The translations under genes and the position numbers were made by a program. Below the pieces are notes generated by a model that was not told where the DNA came from, searched no databases, and saw only the letters and a list, made by a program, of their open reading frames with translations. From Takakia lepidozioides (lineage: Eukaryota; Streptophyta; Takakiopsida; Takakiales; Takakiaceae), in contig CM060732.1 of assembly GCA_030704615.1 (NCBI GenBank), forward strand, positions 72,771,053-72,835,052: a stretch of DNA of 64,000 bases, given 5' to 3'. Below are positions 45,401 to 57,398 of the stretch, in pieces. How positions within the stretch are numbered: the stretch's first letter is position 1; each line of letters begins with the position of its first letter.

Positions 45401-48400
45401 TTCAGATCTGGCTTCTCAGGTATGCATATGACAAGATGCAATAATCATTTCTTGCAAGGGCAGAGATCCATAGTGAAGGGGAAGGTTGATGAGATCACAG
45501 ATAAGATACATATATGAATAACATTAATCCAGGGTTTGCAATTGAGAAGGTGAAGTTTTCTAGCAGTTGTCAAAATCTAAGAATAAGATTATGGTTTCGG
45601 CAATGAGAGAGTCAAGATGGATCCATATGTGACATTGTAGGATGCCATACAATGAATTGCGCAGACTTTTAAGAGGAGCACCCCAGGACAAGACTCATCA
45701 AAAGGTTCCTTGGACAACAACTTGCTAGTGGCAGTTCGAAGTGACAGAGCTTTTGGACTCCCTCCTGCATTTGAGAGCCTGCTTGATGATGAAGCAGATA
45801 CATCGTGGAACAATCCAAGTCAGGTGGAGGATTCACCGGCAACACCAGATTTTGGAAATATTGCCGATGAAGAGACGTGGGCCAGTATGAACCAATATCA
45901 TCTGAGCACTAATGTCCTCTGCGCTACAAATTTATTTTCAGAGAAACATGCCTGCTCCTCGGGATTCAATCAAGACTCAAGCAAAATTAGCCTGGTAAAT
46001 GTGAAGCCTTGAGTACTTCTTGGTCTAACCCCTCGGATGCTCGATGGCTGGCTTTTCTTTAGAAGTTGAAGCTAGTTGTATTCCTGTCTACCCTCAATCA
46101 ATGTGTCCTAGGAACCAAGGTGTCCTTTATTGAGGGCTTGGGCTGTTGTTGGAATCTGCAAATATTTATGTATGACCATTGTATGACAGCTGGAGCATCA
46201 GCTGGAGGAGATGAAAACGCAATATCAGGAGCTACAGAGTACTTTTGATGTCAAGGTGCTGCACATCATCTCTCCCTCTTGATGCTCAATTTTTTGCGTA
46301 CACACACCTCACAATTAATGCTCTCTTGTAAGCACCTATTAACTCTGTAAATTCGTTATCCTCATATAGACAGATCCAATAGTTGTCTTTGGATTGACCT
46401 AAGTTAAGAAGAGGAATATAAGCAGTGAAGGCTAGTTGTTGTGGATTTTTTGTAATGTCAATCAGAGACCACTCCATGTGTGTAGAATATAGGTGTATAG
46501 GTTTTCAAGAGGTTGTTTGGGTGGGTGTCATGTTAAGAGTCTTTATGGTGTAAACCCACAGTGTGTGGGAAGGGATTTGCCATTGCTTAGGCAAGATTCC
46601 TTTAGGTACTAGGCATAAGACCATCGATGAGTTGCAACCTCTAGCCATAGGAGTCAGAGAAACGTTGTCTGCTCTCAGAGTGTAGATGTAATTGGCAACC
46701 CAAATGTCCTGGAGAGACAGATCGGGATGATGATGTTGAACCCATGAGGATTTGCTGCCAAGAGGAGTGGCCTTAGACTCTAGAGTTTTCAGTTTTCACT
46801 GCTGGCATATTAAGGTGAACCCCTTGGTATCTCTGTCTGCTACAGCTTCAGCAGGGGTTACAAGGAGCCATTGAAGACGCAACCAAATCAAGGCAGCAGC
46901 TGGATATTCTAATAAAAGAGAAGTCAAAGCTTGAGGTACAACAGCCTTTCTTGCAGTTTTTTCCTTCTTGCAGTTCTATTTTATCCAATAGGCATCTGTG
47001 GACCCTATATGCATATGAAAAAATGTCTTTCTTCTTCCACTCTCTCACTGACTGTCAAGGCGTCAAGATATAACAGCTGTCTAGAGATGTTAGTGTACAA
47101 CCACTTCTGAATTCACAGTGTCTCTTTATTTTGCCAGGAGTCTCTACCTCTACAGACCAAGCCTGCAATGTCATTCTCAAGAAGTGAAGATTCAAATGTG
47201 AAGAAATTGGTAGATGAAGTTGAACATTTGAAACTTGAGCTAAAAAGATCAAAGCAGGAAAACATGAGCTTACAAGTTGAGGCTCAAGAGCTCCATAGTC
47301 AACTTCTCCGAACAGAAACAGCACTTCAGAAATGCGTTGACATGGATAATGACAAGATGGATGACATGGATAATGGGATCCACTTGCTTAGAGAGAAGGT
47401 AAATTATTTCAGTGGGGCAATGGACGGCTCCATACTCCAGCAAGATGATGGACCTCTCTGTTACCAAGGGAATGATGGCGGTGAGTCATATGATCCCGAA
47501 GGCCTTGCTATAGTAAAGGAGTCAGAATCCAGATACCTTTGTGGAGAGTGTCTGGTTTTCTCTCAGGAGGATGCAGATGGGAAGAGGCCCACTGGCTGTT
47601 CTGGGTCCATGAAAGTTACACAAGTGAAGGTAGGGTCAGTGTACGGAAAAGCTGAGGGGAGACAGGTGGTCAGCAACCAGGGAGACTTTCCCTGTTCAAC
47701 AACTGGTGCAACCAACAGTGAGCCAGCAACGAGCTCTAGTTTGTCATGTTATTCAACTCCGTGCAAAAGGATTTGTGAGGGGAAGTCTTTAGGAGGAGGA
47801 AGGGATGCCATTGTGGCTGCTTTGAGTTGCCTCTGTTGCCGCCTGAGGAAACTAGGTGAGCCACTAGAATTAGCGAAAGACAGTAGCATGAAACTGCCAC
47901 CGTTGAATGCAAATTCCACCCAAAAGGCCAAAAACTTGGAAGTATCTCTAACCAGTGCAAGAAGGCTTACCACCCAACTGGTGGAAGAACTTCAGACTAT
48001 TGTTCAACATGACTTTCGGTGTTTAAACAGCCATTTGCATTCATACGGGATGGTTGGAAGACTTTTAGAAGGGCTTCAGGTGCTGCTGTTGGAGAATGCT
48101 GAGATCACATTCTACCTCCTTCGCAACACAGTACAGGATATGTATCCAGCCACGGACTTGAAGCTGCAGGAGTTGTCTAGGGCAGTGGGCATGATCGAAG
48201 ACAGGATGCTGGAGGTGGGGACCCACACATCAAGCCATCCCAAGGTCAGCAATGGTGGGCTGCCCGACCATGCTGTTGAATCTGAAGCGCTTGTTGGTAA
48301 GGAAGAGGAAGACAGAGATTCTAACAGTTCAAGAGACCCTCAACCCTCTTGCCACCAGTTGCTTAAAAAGGATGGAAATGATGCGGAGTGTCTGGAGTTT

Positions 48401-51400
48401 CTGGCTGGTGAGGCAGAAGTTAAGGGATCCACATACAGAGTGGGCAGATCTGAGTTGCATGAGTTTACTGGACCTGTTCCCATATGTGGGCATGGTAACA
48501 TGGAGATGGATGGCACGGATAAAAACAACACCTTGCTTGAAGCGTCTGTGACTCCTCAAGATCTAATTGGGGTGTCCCTCCATGATCAGGGACCCAGAGG
48601 AAGGAGTGCAGGAGATGGAGGGATGGGGAAAGATAATGGAGTAGTTAAGCCAAAGCCATTTGGAGTCCAGGAAGTTTCTGGAAAGAAGGGCACTCTATCC
48701 AACACTGAGGGTGGAATCTCTCAGAGTGAGGTGGATATTTTTGCCATACAAGGAGGAGCAGAGGTCATTGAAAGACTGAAAATGTCTGGGCAGCACATCT
48801 CAATGCTGGATCAGCAGCTAGTAATACAAAGAACTGAGAAGGAAAGGATCTCCAAAGTCTTGATCGAGCAGCTGAATGCGAACGAAGAGAGCATGGAGAC
48901 TTTGAAGTTTGAGAAGGTGCGGCTGGCCAAAGAGCTGCAGCATTACATGGGGGTACTTGCGGTGCACGATGAAGTGGTGGCTGCTATTTGTGTTGAACTC
49001 AAGGAATTTGAAAAGGAGATGGCACAGAAGAGAGAGGTCATTTGCTGACCAGCCAGCGCCCTTGGAAGTGGCAAGGGAGCTATGTTGTATTGCCTGCAGA
49101 TTTAAGAGTGCATGTTAACTCCAATTGAACCTGCCCAGAAGATCTCCCAGATCGCAGAGGCTAGTAGTTTTACAAGCAAGTTCCACCTTGGGGATGGGGT
49201 TCTTGCATAACGTCAGCTAATGGAAGACATAGCAGGGGCTGTTGTTAAAATAGGGAGTGGTGATAGTTGCTGCATGTTGAGTGAAAAAGAGAAGGGTTCG
49301 TTGGGGACGGCAATTGCCCGGGGTTTTACCGAAGCAGCCAAGATTGATTTTAGACTTGCTGCAATGAATTTGAACCCTGGCCAGTGGGAAACTTGCTATC
49401 ACTGCTAACCTATCCACTGAATTGGTGTTGAGTTTCGAGTTTGTGGCTGCTCTTATTTCGATCATGTTATTTATGTAGTATGGGACCTCAGTTCAAATTG
49501 GAATTGTGGAATGAAGTCAAAAATGTTTGAGACAGAGAGATGTGCTCAGTAAGAGTACATTTTAGTTGCTCCGGGAGTGGGTTTTTTTGTGCTTGGTCTC
49601 TTATCATGCATATCCCAAGGGACCAGCTCTTTGTAAATTTAATCAAGGATTGGATGGAGGAAATAAAGAGCTTCACTTCTTTCTGCAGAAGCATTAAAGG
49701 TCTGCTGAGCACCTCTCATAGACTGTGAGGTTACTCAGTGCTGATTATGCAGTGCAGATGATAATCTGAAGCCTACATCTGTTCTTAGAGGGTGAGAGAT
49801 ACTGATTTGAGCTCAGTTTATGTATCAGATTGGCAACTTCCAGTTTTCTCTGATTAGTAGACTGTTATTTGTGCAGCCTACCCCAGATGCTTAGTGATGA
49901 CTTGTGTGTGTAGTATTACATTTATAGGTGAATGAAGTGTTGCTGCTGCTTCGCTGCTTTGCCACGGTGTTCGACATGCATTTGATGTCAGTGCGAGTGT
50001 CTTCTCATACTTGTTATGGTTTGTAATGGATAGTGAGTCTACGTGTTATTAAGGTTGGCCCACAATTCTTTTCAGGCTCAAGGGTCAAGAGACGTAGGAC
50101 CACCCCTGGCAAGGCAGGAAGAATCGTCCCCAGGAGAGACTTCTCCACAGGCAGCAAAGGGTTCTGAACTTGTACAAGGGAGAGACAGGATGCTGCGGAA
50201 CATGTCAGAACAGAGGAAGATCGAGCTTTTGGAGACCTGTGCAATCCATCAGCGACTCATCACTGTAAGTAATACCACTTAATAGCGTGCACTCACCGTT
50301 TCTTTCTATCTTGTGTGCATCTCTTCTCCAGCTCTTCTATGGGCATTGGAAGGTTGAGGGTGGGCTCAGCCTGTGGATAGAGACTGGTAGATGGGATAAC
50401 TTGGAGCATGCTGACTGCTTGTGCCGTGCTTGAGGAATTACATAGACCTGTGGTACTCTGAAGTCTCTTGACCTCTCTATTCAATTTAGTCTGATGTCAT
50501 GCACATCTCTGTAGAACTACGTGACAAAATAGTGATGTCCCAATCATGTGTCCGAAGTTGAAAAGTCAATTGAACAGCATGTACAAGTGATGTATACAGT
50601 ACACTTTCTAAAAGGAAAGGGAGGGAGGGAGGGTCAGTAGACTTTATATACCGTCGCTTTTTGACCATAGTGCATTTTTGAGAGATCAGAAGAATGAGAA
50701 GGTCTTATGGGGCCAAGGCCTCTATCCCAGTGTCTATATGACCTCAACCTCTCCCTGTCCTCTAGGAAGCCTATTGACATTGGGTGGACTTGAAACGGGA
50801 GTACATTAATGTCTCTGTGACTAAATGCCGGCCTTGTGACCTCGTGTCCTTGTTTGTTTCGACCTGAAGCGCTTTGCTTCAGGTAAGGTAGTGCATTGGA
50901 TTTAGTTGGAAAGCTTGGGGCCTTTCCCTCTTTAGAATATGCCTACACGGGCCATTCCCTGCAACTCCCTGGAGTGTGATCTCTGAATGGAAACAAGCGG
51001 ACTCCTACCGCTTGGGGGCAGCCCCTCCGCCCAAATTGGGCAGTCGTATGCTCTGTCTAGCATACTCGGCACTTGGGCTCGGGCTGGTTCCTGTGCTTAA
51101 ACTTATGGCCTGCGAAAACAATAAAAAATTTAGCTCCTATCAACATCAACACTCCTCAGGGTGATCCCTGGGAATTGGTTACTTTGCCAAATCTAGGGCT
51201 TCATGTGTAGTTTTTGGTGCAGGTGGTGGTGCAGTGGTGACTTCATCAGTTGACATTGTCAAAACCTTTGAAACTCACTACAGTATCCTTGGCAGAACTT
51301 CTAGGTCTAACAGTGAGGGGTCTTCTGCTGAATGGAGGGACACAGTTGGAAAAACTGTTCTATGATTCAAAACAGCCCTGATGAACTGGAGTATATTTCA

Positions 51401-54400
51401 ATGGCTTATAATGCTCCCATTAGTTCTTCTGAGATTGTGGATGCAATTGAACATTTAAATGGATATAAAGCTGGTGGACCTGATGGTATTGTCAACGAGC
51501 TTATCAAGCACGGTGGCGATCCCATGATAGAGGCCCTAGTTCTCCTCTTTAACCTTATCTGGAAGACTGAAATGATCCCCTTTCGCTGGCGACAGGGGGT
51601 CATTGTCAATCTATACAAGAAGGGTGACAGAGAAGAACCGGGGAACTACCGTGGCATCACGCTCCTCAATGCTGTTGGCAAGACATTCTGCAGAGTTATA
51701 AGTACTCGTCTCTGTTGGAAAACCACTGGCGTGTGGTCGGGCTAGGGATTGAACCTAGGACCTCCCCCATTCCGGTGGGGTGCTCTACCACTGAGCTACC
51801 CGTCCCGTTCTGTTCTCAGAGTGCCGTGCAAGGGCTATAGCCTTGACACCTCCAAAACTCCCCCTCAAGGCATAGCCCTTATGCTAATGCCCACCCATTC
51901 TGACCACCGCCCCAACCTTGGCTCTGATACCATGTTGGAAAACCACTGGCGTGTGGTCGGGCTAGGGATTGAACCTAGGACCTCCCCCATTCCGGTGGGG
52001 TGCTCTACCACTGAGCTACCCGTCCCGTTCTGTTCTCACAGTGCCGTGCAAGGGCTATAGCCTTGACACCTCCAACAGTCTCGAGGTTGATCTGGAGTCT
52101 AGAGGTTGTTTCCACGAAGGCCAAGCTGGCTTTCGGCGAAACAGGGGCTGTGTGGATCATATCTTCACTCTAAGCCAGATTATCCAGGGAAGGAAAAATA
52201 AGGGAAACCCACTTATGTCTTTTTCCTGGATGTCAAAAAGGCTTATGACACAGTGTGGAGAGATGGCCTATGGTTCCGCCTCTGGTCTTGTGGGATCAAG
52301 GGAAAGATGTGGAGAGTTGTCCACAACTTGTATGCTCACACCAAAAGCTGTGTCACTGTTAACGGACAGAAGTCCAACTTCTTTGACATAGACCAAGGTG
52401 TAGCTCAAGGATGTACTCTCTCCCCTCTGCTCTTCAATGTTTTCATCAATCAACTCCTCGAGGATGTGGAAAGTGAGGGATTTGGGTTTCGGGTGGGTGA
52501 TACCACCATACCAGCCCTTATGTTTGCGGATGACTTCGCAGGCATAGGGGAGACTCCAACCAATCTCCAGGAATTGATTGATTGCGCGAAGAGATACTTT
52601 GATCTTTGGGGGCTAGAGGCTAATGTCAGCAAATGTGCAGTGGTAGCATTCAACGACAGAGGAGAGGGAGGAAGTGGTCTTAAGTGGCAGTGGGGTAGCC
52701 AAGAGATCCCGGTCCTCCCTTCCTACACTTACCTGGGCGTTGAGTTCTCCTCCAATTGTAATTGGGATGCACATATCCGGAAAGTTGTTCAAACTGGCAA
52801 GGGCAAAGCTCTGGGGCTCACTAAATTTTTCCACTGCAGAGGGGTCACCTCTGAGGTTAAGAAAACCATGCTTTGTCGCGTTATTAGACCTGCCTTGGAG
52901 TACGGATCTGCTATATGGGTTGATAACTCCAACCAGGCTAAGTCTCTAGAATCCATTCAAGTGGGGGTGCTTAAGGAGTGTATGTCAGCATGCTCCAAAA
53001 CAGCCAATGTGGCTGTTCGGGGTGAGTTTGGCATTCCGTCCTTAAGCTCCCGACGAGATGAATTCAAGGTCAGATGGTGGGGTCAGCTGCAACATATGCC
53101 CAACACCAGATATCCTAAGTTAATCGACTCTATATCTTGGAAACAGGACCGCCCTGTCAAACAGGCTCAGTCTAAAGTATAACTTCATTTCTTTATCACA
53201 GGCTTCAAGAGAGAAAGGTATCTTTGAGGGGTGGTGCACACAGATTTTTTATTCTATTTTCTATGCCAGGAGGTAATTTACTGAACGTTTAGGTGCTGAA
53301 TAATCCACTCTCCAGATATGCACTCATCCCTGACTGTATCTGTGCTCTGACCAGTAAAATGCCATTGCGCTGCTCTCTAACATCAACTGGAAATATCGGT
53401 CTCTGATACAAATGGATGGTGGAATGCATACAGGGGCACTTAACGAAGGCCCCTGAGGAACTTGAGGAAGGCAATTCAGAAGGCTTGGAAAGTGGGTACA
53501 TGCACAGACAAGATGCCTCCAGCCACTTATTGGATCATGATAGTTTGAAGGAAGGAGCAGCAACAAAGTCTGCAGCCAAAAATTTATTGACAATATCTCA
53601 TGATTTGTCTGGAAAAATCCTGAATGTGAACTCGAGGCCTTTTGACAAACAAGACCCTGGTGCAGAGGGATTCAGCTTGTTGGAGTTGTCTCTGGTGGGT
53701 GATTGCAATGAGGATATACTCCCCTGTCCCATTCACGATGACCAAGATGTTCATGTGAGCAACGGACGAGAGTGGGTGGGAAAGATGAGTGAGCCAGAAA
53801 GGAGGTTTACGATGCAGCTGCTCATGAAGGTACAAAAAATGTAATCACAAATTCATGCACCAAGCCAGGAAGGGAATTTGAGATGTAATATTCTAGATGT
53901 ATGGTCATCTGGATTTCAACTGAAAAGTAGTGACCACCCCACCCATGCAGCTGCCTGAGAGTGTACACGGTTCAGCGACTTCCCTGTTTTTCATGGACAC
54001 AGTTTGTCATCCTTTTTTTTAATTTTGTGATTCTCCCATTACGAAGAGTTTTAACACTGATATGGGTTTATTTAGAATGATGTAATTATTGTTATGTGCT
54101 CTAGGTTCTAATGCAGCTACTTCTTCATGGATTGGATGCATAAAGGTAGATGCACTGGAGGCAAGCCTTACTGCAGCTAAATTGGAGGTGGTGGAACTCA
54201 AGGTTGAGATCGAACACTTGCAGTAAGTTCTGCTTGACCCTTTTGCATCTAAACTGTTTGTGTCGACCACTTTGATAATAGTGAGATTCACTTTTGTCGC
54301 TTTTGTAGAGATTCTGCACTTATTAGTCGAGAGCTTGGCAACGTGGACAAAGGTTGCTAGATTTGGTAGGTTTCTTCTGTCAAATGTCGTTGAAGTTTTA

Positions 54401-56484
54401 GTTGCAATATCTATAACCCCACGCTGGTGTTCACATGAAAAGCAGGACATCGGGTTCCATGGATGGAGTAGGATCCGAACTTCAAACTCTGAAAGTTGTG
54501 TGTGAGAACTACAAAGATGAGATCCGGCTGCTGTTAGAGCAGGTTCCCACAGCAGAGACCGAGATGGAGCGGGAGTCCCAGATAAGTGAGATAATCAAAC
54601 AGAACTGTTCCCTGGAGCTTCGCTTGAAGAAAGCAGAGAAACGGCTGGAACATGCCAAGGTGACAAGAGTTTCTCTCTTTTCCGTAGGAAAATGTTCTCC
54701 TTATCTCTGTGGACATAAGAATTGTTTTCTGCTGTCTCCTGAACCCTTCCTCTGGAACATGTTGTCCTCACTCAGCTATAAAGTATCATCTCATGTCAGT
54801 CTGCAGAGTCTTGATCTCCCTTTTTGACTAGCTATGGCACATAGTGGCCTGCCTACTGTAAGTCTTGTTAGTCCCTATCTGCTGCAAAAGGTATCTTCAA
54901 CTCTTGTATCAGACAAAGACATTCTGCTGCTTATATCACACATGCTTGTGCAGCTTTGAAAGTGAACGTTAATCTAAGATTAATGCCCTCCCTTTCCTCT
55001 CTCGTTTCCTTTGGTATTCCTTCACTTGGTGCTCATTCAGAGAGTCACATAAAAAGCCATAGATCTTAATCCAAACAAGCCAAATTGAATCAACATGGTC
55101 ATTGGAGGACAAGTATCAGATTTCTGTCACGGATAATCATCATTTCTGGACTTCTTACACGTGAAACTTCTTTGGTGATTTTAGTGCAATAGAACTGGCT
55201 TTAGCACCAGTTTGGTAATGGTACTGTCTCAATGTGTAGGGATGGCGAGTGCAATTGCTAAAGCTGCGCAAAGGAGAAAGGGAAAGAGATGCTCTGTTAG
55301 CCCAACATGAGGTATGTATCCTTCCCTTTCCATTTGCATCTTTTTTGTTTGGATATAGCCACGTGTTGATGGTCAAGTTTTGTTTTCTTTAGAGTATGAT
55401 AGGCCAGACTGGATTACAAGCTGGGGTTCCATAATTATTATCGGGTGTACGGTTGATATTCCTAGTCTACGCTCTCAGGGGCATGTACCTTGGCTACCAC
55501 ATTTGGACCCCAACAGTGATAAATACTTCAAACCATAGATTGATTTGATGGTTTCAGCAGCAGCTGAAGTCTTAATGTCTGTCAACAGTAGGTGTGCTTC
55601 AGTACTCCTCCCAAGCAGTTACATTTCCACATACTAAACTGGGCCTTAGAAGAGCTTGTGTGGCTTTTATGACAACATACAGGTGGCCCTTCATGATGTC
55701 CACTTAAGGAATGCAAGATTGGAGGAGGAAGTAGGTATCCTAAAACAAGCACTTTTGAAGGCCCAACGATTGCAGTCTCTAGCTATAGAGGATACACCTG
55801 ACAACACAAACAGTAACAAGATGACAGATATGGCCCGGTCGAAGTCCAAGGTGTCAGAAATGGTTCAAGGCATGGAGCTCCGGGTATGTCCAGAGCTGTG
55901 TTGTAGGTCCTTTCCTTATGTGCATTTCCATGAAAGAGCAGCAAAGAATACACTGGTGTACCCTTAATACCCCTGTGCAGCTCTTCTCAACTAAAAGGCA
56001 GGCTATGTACTTCTGGCAAAGTCTTGTATGAAACATCTAGTAATCTTTAGAGGCTTGCTCTAGATTCCTGTGGAAATAGCACAATTTATAACGAACTACT
56101 GTCTTGTGGGGTTTGTTGCGGTGTGAACATCTATCCTCTATAGCCAGGCCCTCTGTGCAAAGTTTTTCACCTGTCCTGCTTGCCTCACAGATGGTGCTTG
56201 GAAGTTCAGCTAGTTGCCGGGTACAGCCGGTGAACAGCCATCTAGTTCATCATGAAGGCATTACCCCAAAGGAGGCATTCTCCAGAAGATTACATTCTAA
56301 GCTGCCAAGGGCTGCCTTGGTAGAACTGAGCAAGAACAAAATGAAGGACGTAGAGAGAGGTTTGCTGAAGGCGTCTAAGAAGCCTTGCCACGACCAGCAA
56401 GCTGTGAGAATGGGCGCTCCACTCGATTTTGACAACAAGGAAAACCAACCTGGTTCAATGAGTCTGTTTCATTGCTCTCTGTAG
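39424..56484 (+). CDS. KIN7O: KIN-7O / CENP-E-like kinesin, 26 exons, complete
   Basis: Plus-end mitotic/phragmoplast kinesin of the kinesin-7 (CENP-E-like) family. Exons (GT-AG, phases agree, 5235 nt, 1744 aa): 39424-39568, 40816-40905, 41152-41270, 41517-41630, 41732-41813, 42107-42174, 42299-42388, 43041-43183, 43437-43539, 43731-43811, 43927-43995, 44262-44324, 44748-44909, 45363-45419, 45665-45994, 46190-46255, 46846-46935, 47138-49036, 50076-50264, 53434-53829, 54146-54222, 54309-54352, 54469-54659, 55240-55311, 55683-55883, 56191-56484. Motor: [13 protein letters not shown]-loop [21 protein letters not shown] (switch I), VDLAGSE (switch II), [14 protein letters not shown]. Then the neck [18 protein letters not shown], coiled coils, RRETWCP and a C-terminal NKENQP. 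The motor agrees closely in order with Arabidopsis KIN-7O. The starts of exons 21 and 23 are the least certain. The 50265-53433 intron carries a LINE with a TRIM in it. Confidence 0.93.
51713..51857 (-). repeat. TRIM 3' LTR
   Basis: 145 bp. In the minus orientation its first bases read TTTTGG instead of TGTTGG because of one substitution at 51856. It directly follows the purine tract. Confidence 0.95.
51734..51805 (-). other. tRNA-like unit in the TRIM 3' LTR
   Basis: Identical in all 72 positions to the unit in the other LTR. Confidence 0.88.
51858..51866 (-). promoter_or_regulatory. TRIM polypurine tract
   Basis: Minus-strand GAGGGGGAG directly abuts the 3' LTR, the place where plus-strand priming occurs in LTR elements. 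Confidence 0.85.
51920..51932 (-). promoter_or_regulatory. TRIM primer-binding site (initiator tRNA-Met)
   Basis: Minus-strand TGGTATCAGAGCC directly abuts the 5' LTR. This is the usual plant PBS complementary to the 3' end of initiator tRNA-Met. Confidence 0.93.
51933..52077 (-). repeat. TRIM 5' LTR
   Basis: 145 bp, minus orientation; 143 of 145 bases equal the other LTR. Retains perfect TG...CA ends. Confidence 0.95.
51954..52025 (-). other. tRNA-like unit in the TRIM 5' LTR
   Basis: 72 nt that fold by counting as a tRNA: acceptor GGACGGG/CCCGACC (6 of 7 pairs), D-arm GCTC/GAGC with loop AGTGGTA, anticodon stem CCCCA/GGGGG (4 of 5), loop CCGGAAT, a 5-nt variable region, T-arm CTAGG/CCTAG (5 of 5) with loop TTCAATC, discriminator A. 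A box TAGCTCAGTGG and B box GGTTCAATCCC fit pol III consensus. TTTT, a pol III stop, lies 13 nt downstream. Position 33 is C, not U, and an acceptor mismatch argues against a working tRNA; the nominal anticodon is GGA. Confidence 0.88.
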
Positions 56485-57398
56485 TTTCCAGTTTGTGTTT
56501 TGTCTTGTTGGTGAAAGTTCAAATCGACCCATGGTTTTCGTGGCAGCAGCTGGAAGTCCACACTCCACACCCTGGGGTTTGTTCAGGATCAGAACCTTTT
56601 GACAAACAAATATGCAATATGTACTGCTGCCACCATAGGGTGCGAACCATCTCGTGTCATAGCATCTGCCACACAGCACTGGTTGATGTTTTGATTTCAT
56701 CCTACAGTGGGCCTGTCAGCTCCAGGAGGACCTCATGGGCACAGGTTTACCTGTGGACTGTCATTTCTGACCCTACTATTAGATACAGGGACCTTCTTCG
56801 GTGACTCCTTTCATTGAAGCAGAGCCCAAAGGTGAGGTGCATTGGACACTAGTTGCTTCCATGCTTTCTCTGCATCATGAGTTTGCCTGTGAGCTGCTTT
56901 CAATGGGAACTTGCTTCTAAGTTCTTAGGAATAATTTATATACTGCATCCCTCGCCCAAACCACGAGCAGCTCCTGTCTAAATGTAGGTTTGTGAGGACT
57001 TTCTAATTTTTGTGCCTGGACCTGTCAATGTGGTGGACTTCGGAAGATCGATTCTTTGAGCGACAGGGTAGATGCAATACTTCGCTCACAGATTTTTATT
57101 TGACCTGGCCTGAAAATTAGCTCTGTGAATTGTCTTCTGGCTTTACTGTGAGTTAGACCCTGTCATCCAACTCTACCTGCTGAACTGAGTGTACTTGAAA
57201 TGCCCAGATCCCTGTGTCATTGCACATGGGGGTTTCAAGGTTGAAACTGTAAGCTTCAACCATATATTTGCTGTTTCATTGGGATTCAAACACCACTTGG
57301 GTAAAAGATTCACACCAGCTCATGTTAGAGCATAGCACGAATAAAGACAACTTAAGTCCCATCTTTGCGATCTGCTCTTTTGATGTGATAAAAAACCT
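56485..57398. other. Convergent intergenic region
   Basis: Lies between the stop codons of the kinesin (plus) and the BAHD gene (minus) and must hold both 3' UTRs. No further gene, repeat or RNA was recognised. Confidence 0.6.

Larger units (their letters stand above)
51713..52077 (-). mobile_element. TRIM retrotransposon with tRNA-like LTRs
   Basis: 365 bp, read on the minus strand: 5' LTR (52077-51933), PBS, 75-bp internal region, PPT, 3' LTR (51857-51713). The LTRs are 145 bp and differ at two bases (51819/52039 and 51856/52076). The target duplication GTCTC flanks it (51708-51712, 52078-52082), and the empty site is seen in LINE-A copy 2 near 11080. TG...CA ends are TGTTGG...CCAACA. No coding capacity, so it depends on a helper Copia- or Ty3-type element. 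Each LTR holds a 72-nt tRNA-like unit, the feature that sets it apart from ordinary TRIM/SMART elements. Known precedent: Cassandra TRIMs carry 5S rRNA sequence in their LTRs. Confidence 0.95.
50753..53170 (+). mobile_element. LINE-A copy 3: 5' UTR joined to RT, 3'-truncated
   Basis: 50753-51217 is a near-identical copy of the LINE-A 5' UTR (8034-8498). It then jumps to the point equivalent to about 10600, losing the N-terminal and endonuclease regions. The RT follows ([36 protein letters not shown], then 52253-53182 with MFADDFAG). The sequence ends in the thumb near 53170, close to where copy 2 ends. A TRIM element splits it at 51713-52077. It lies in a kinesin intron, same strand as the gene. 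Confidence 0.92.

Noticed and set aside
49046-49048. Kinesin stop codon at 49046
   Set aside because: A GT donor after 49036 and an in-phase exon at 50076 continue the coiled coil, and later exons carry the tail to 56484.
51734-52025. Two genuine nuclear tRNA genes
   Set aside because: Both lie at identical places inside LTRs with TG...CA ends, PBS, PPT and TSD, and the anticodon loop is abnormal; they are parts of the element.
51749-52391. Repeated open frames beginning [18 protein letters not shown]
   Set aside because: They are chance translations of the antisense strand of the TRIM LTRs and run on into the LINE; the repeat reflects the two LTRs.
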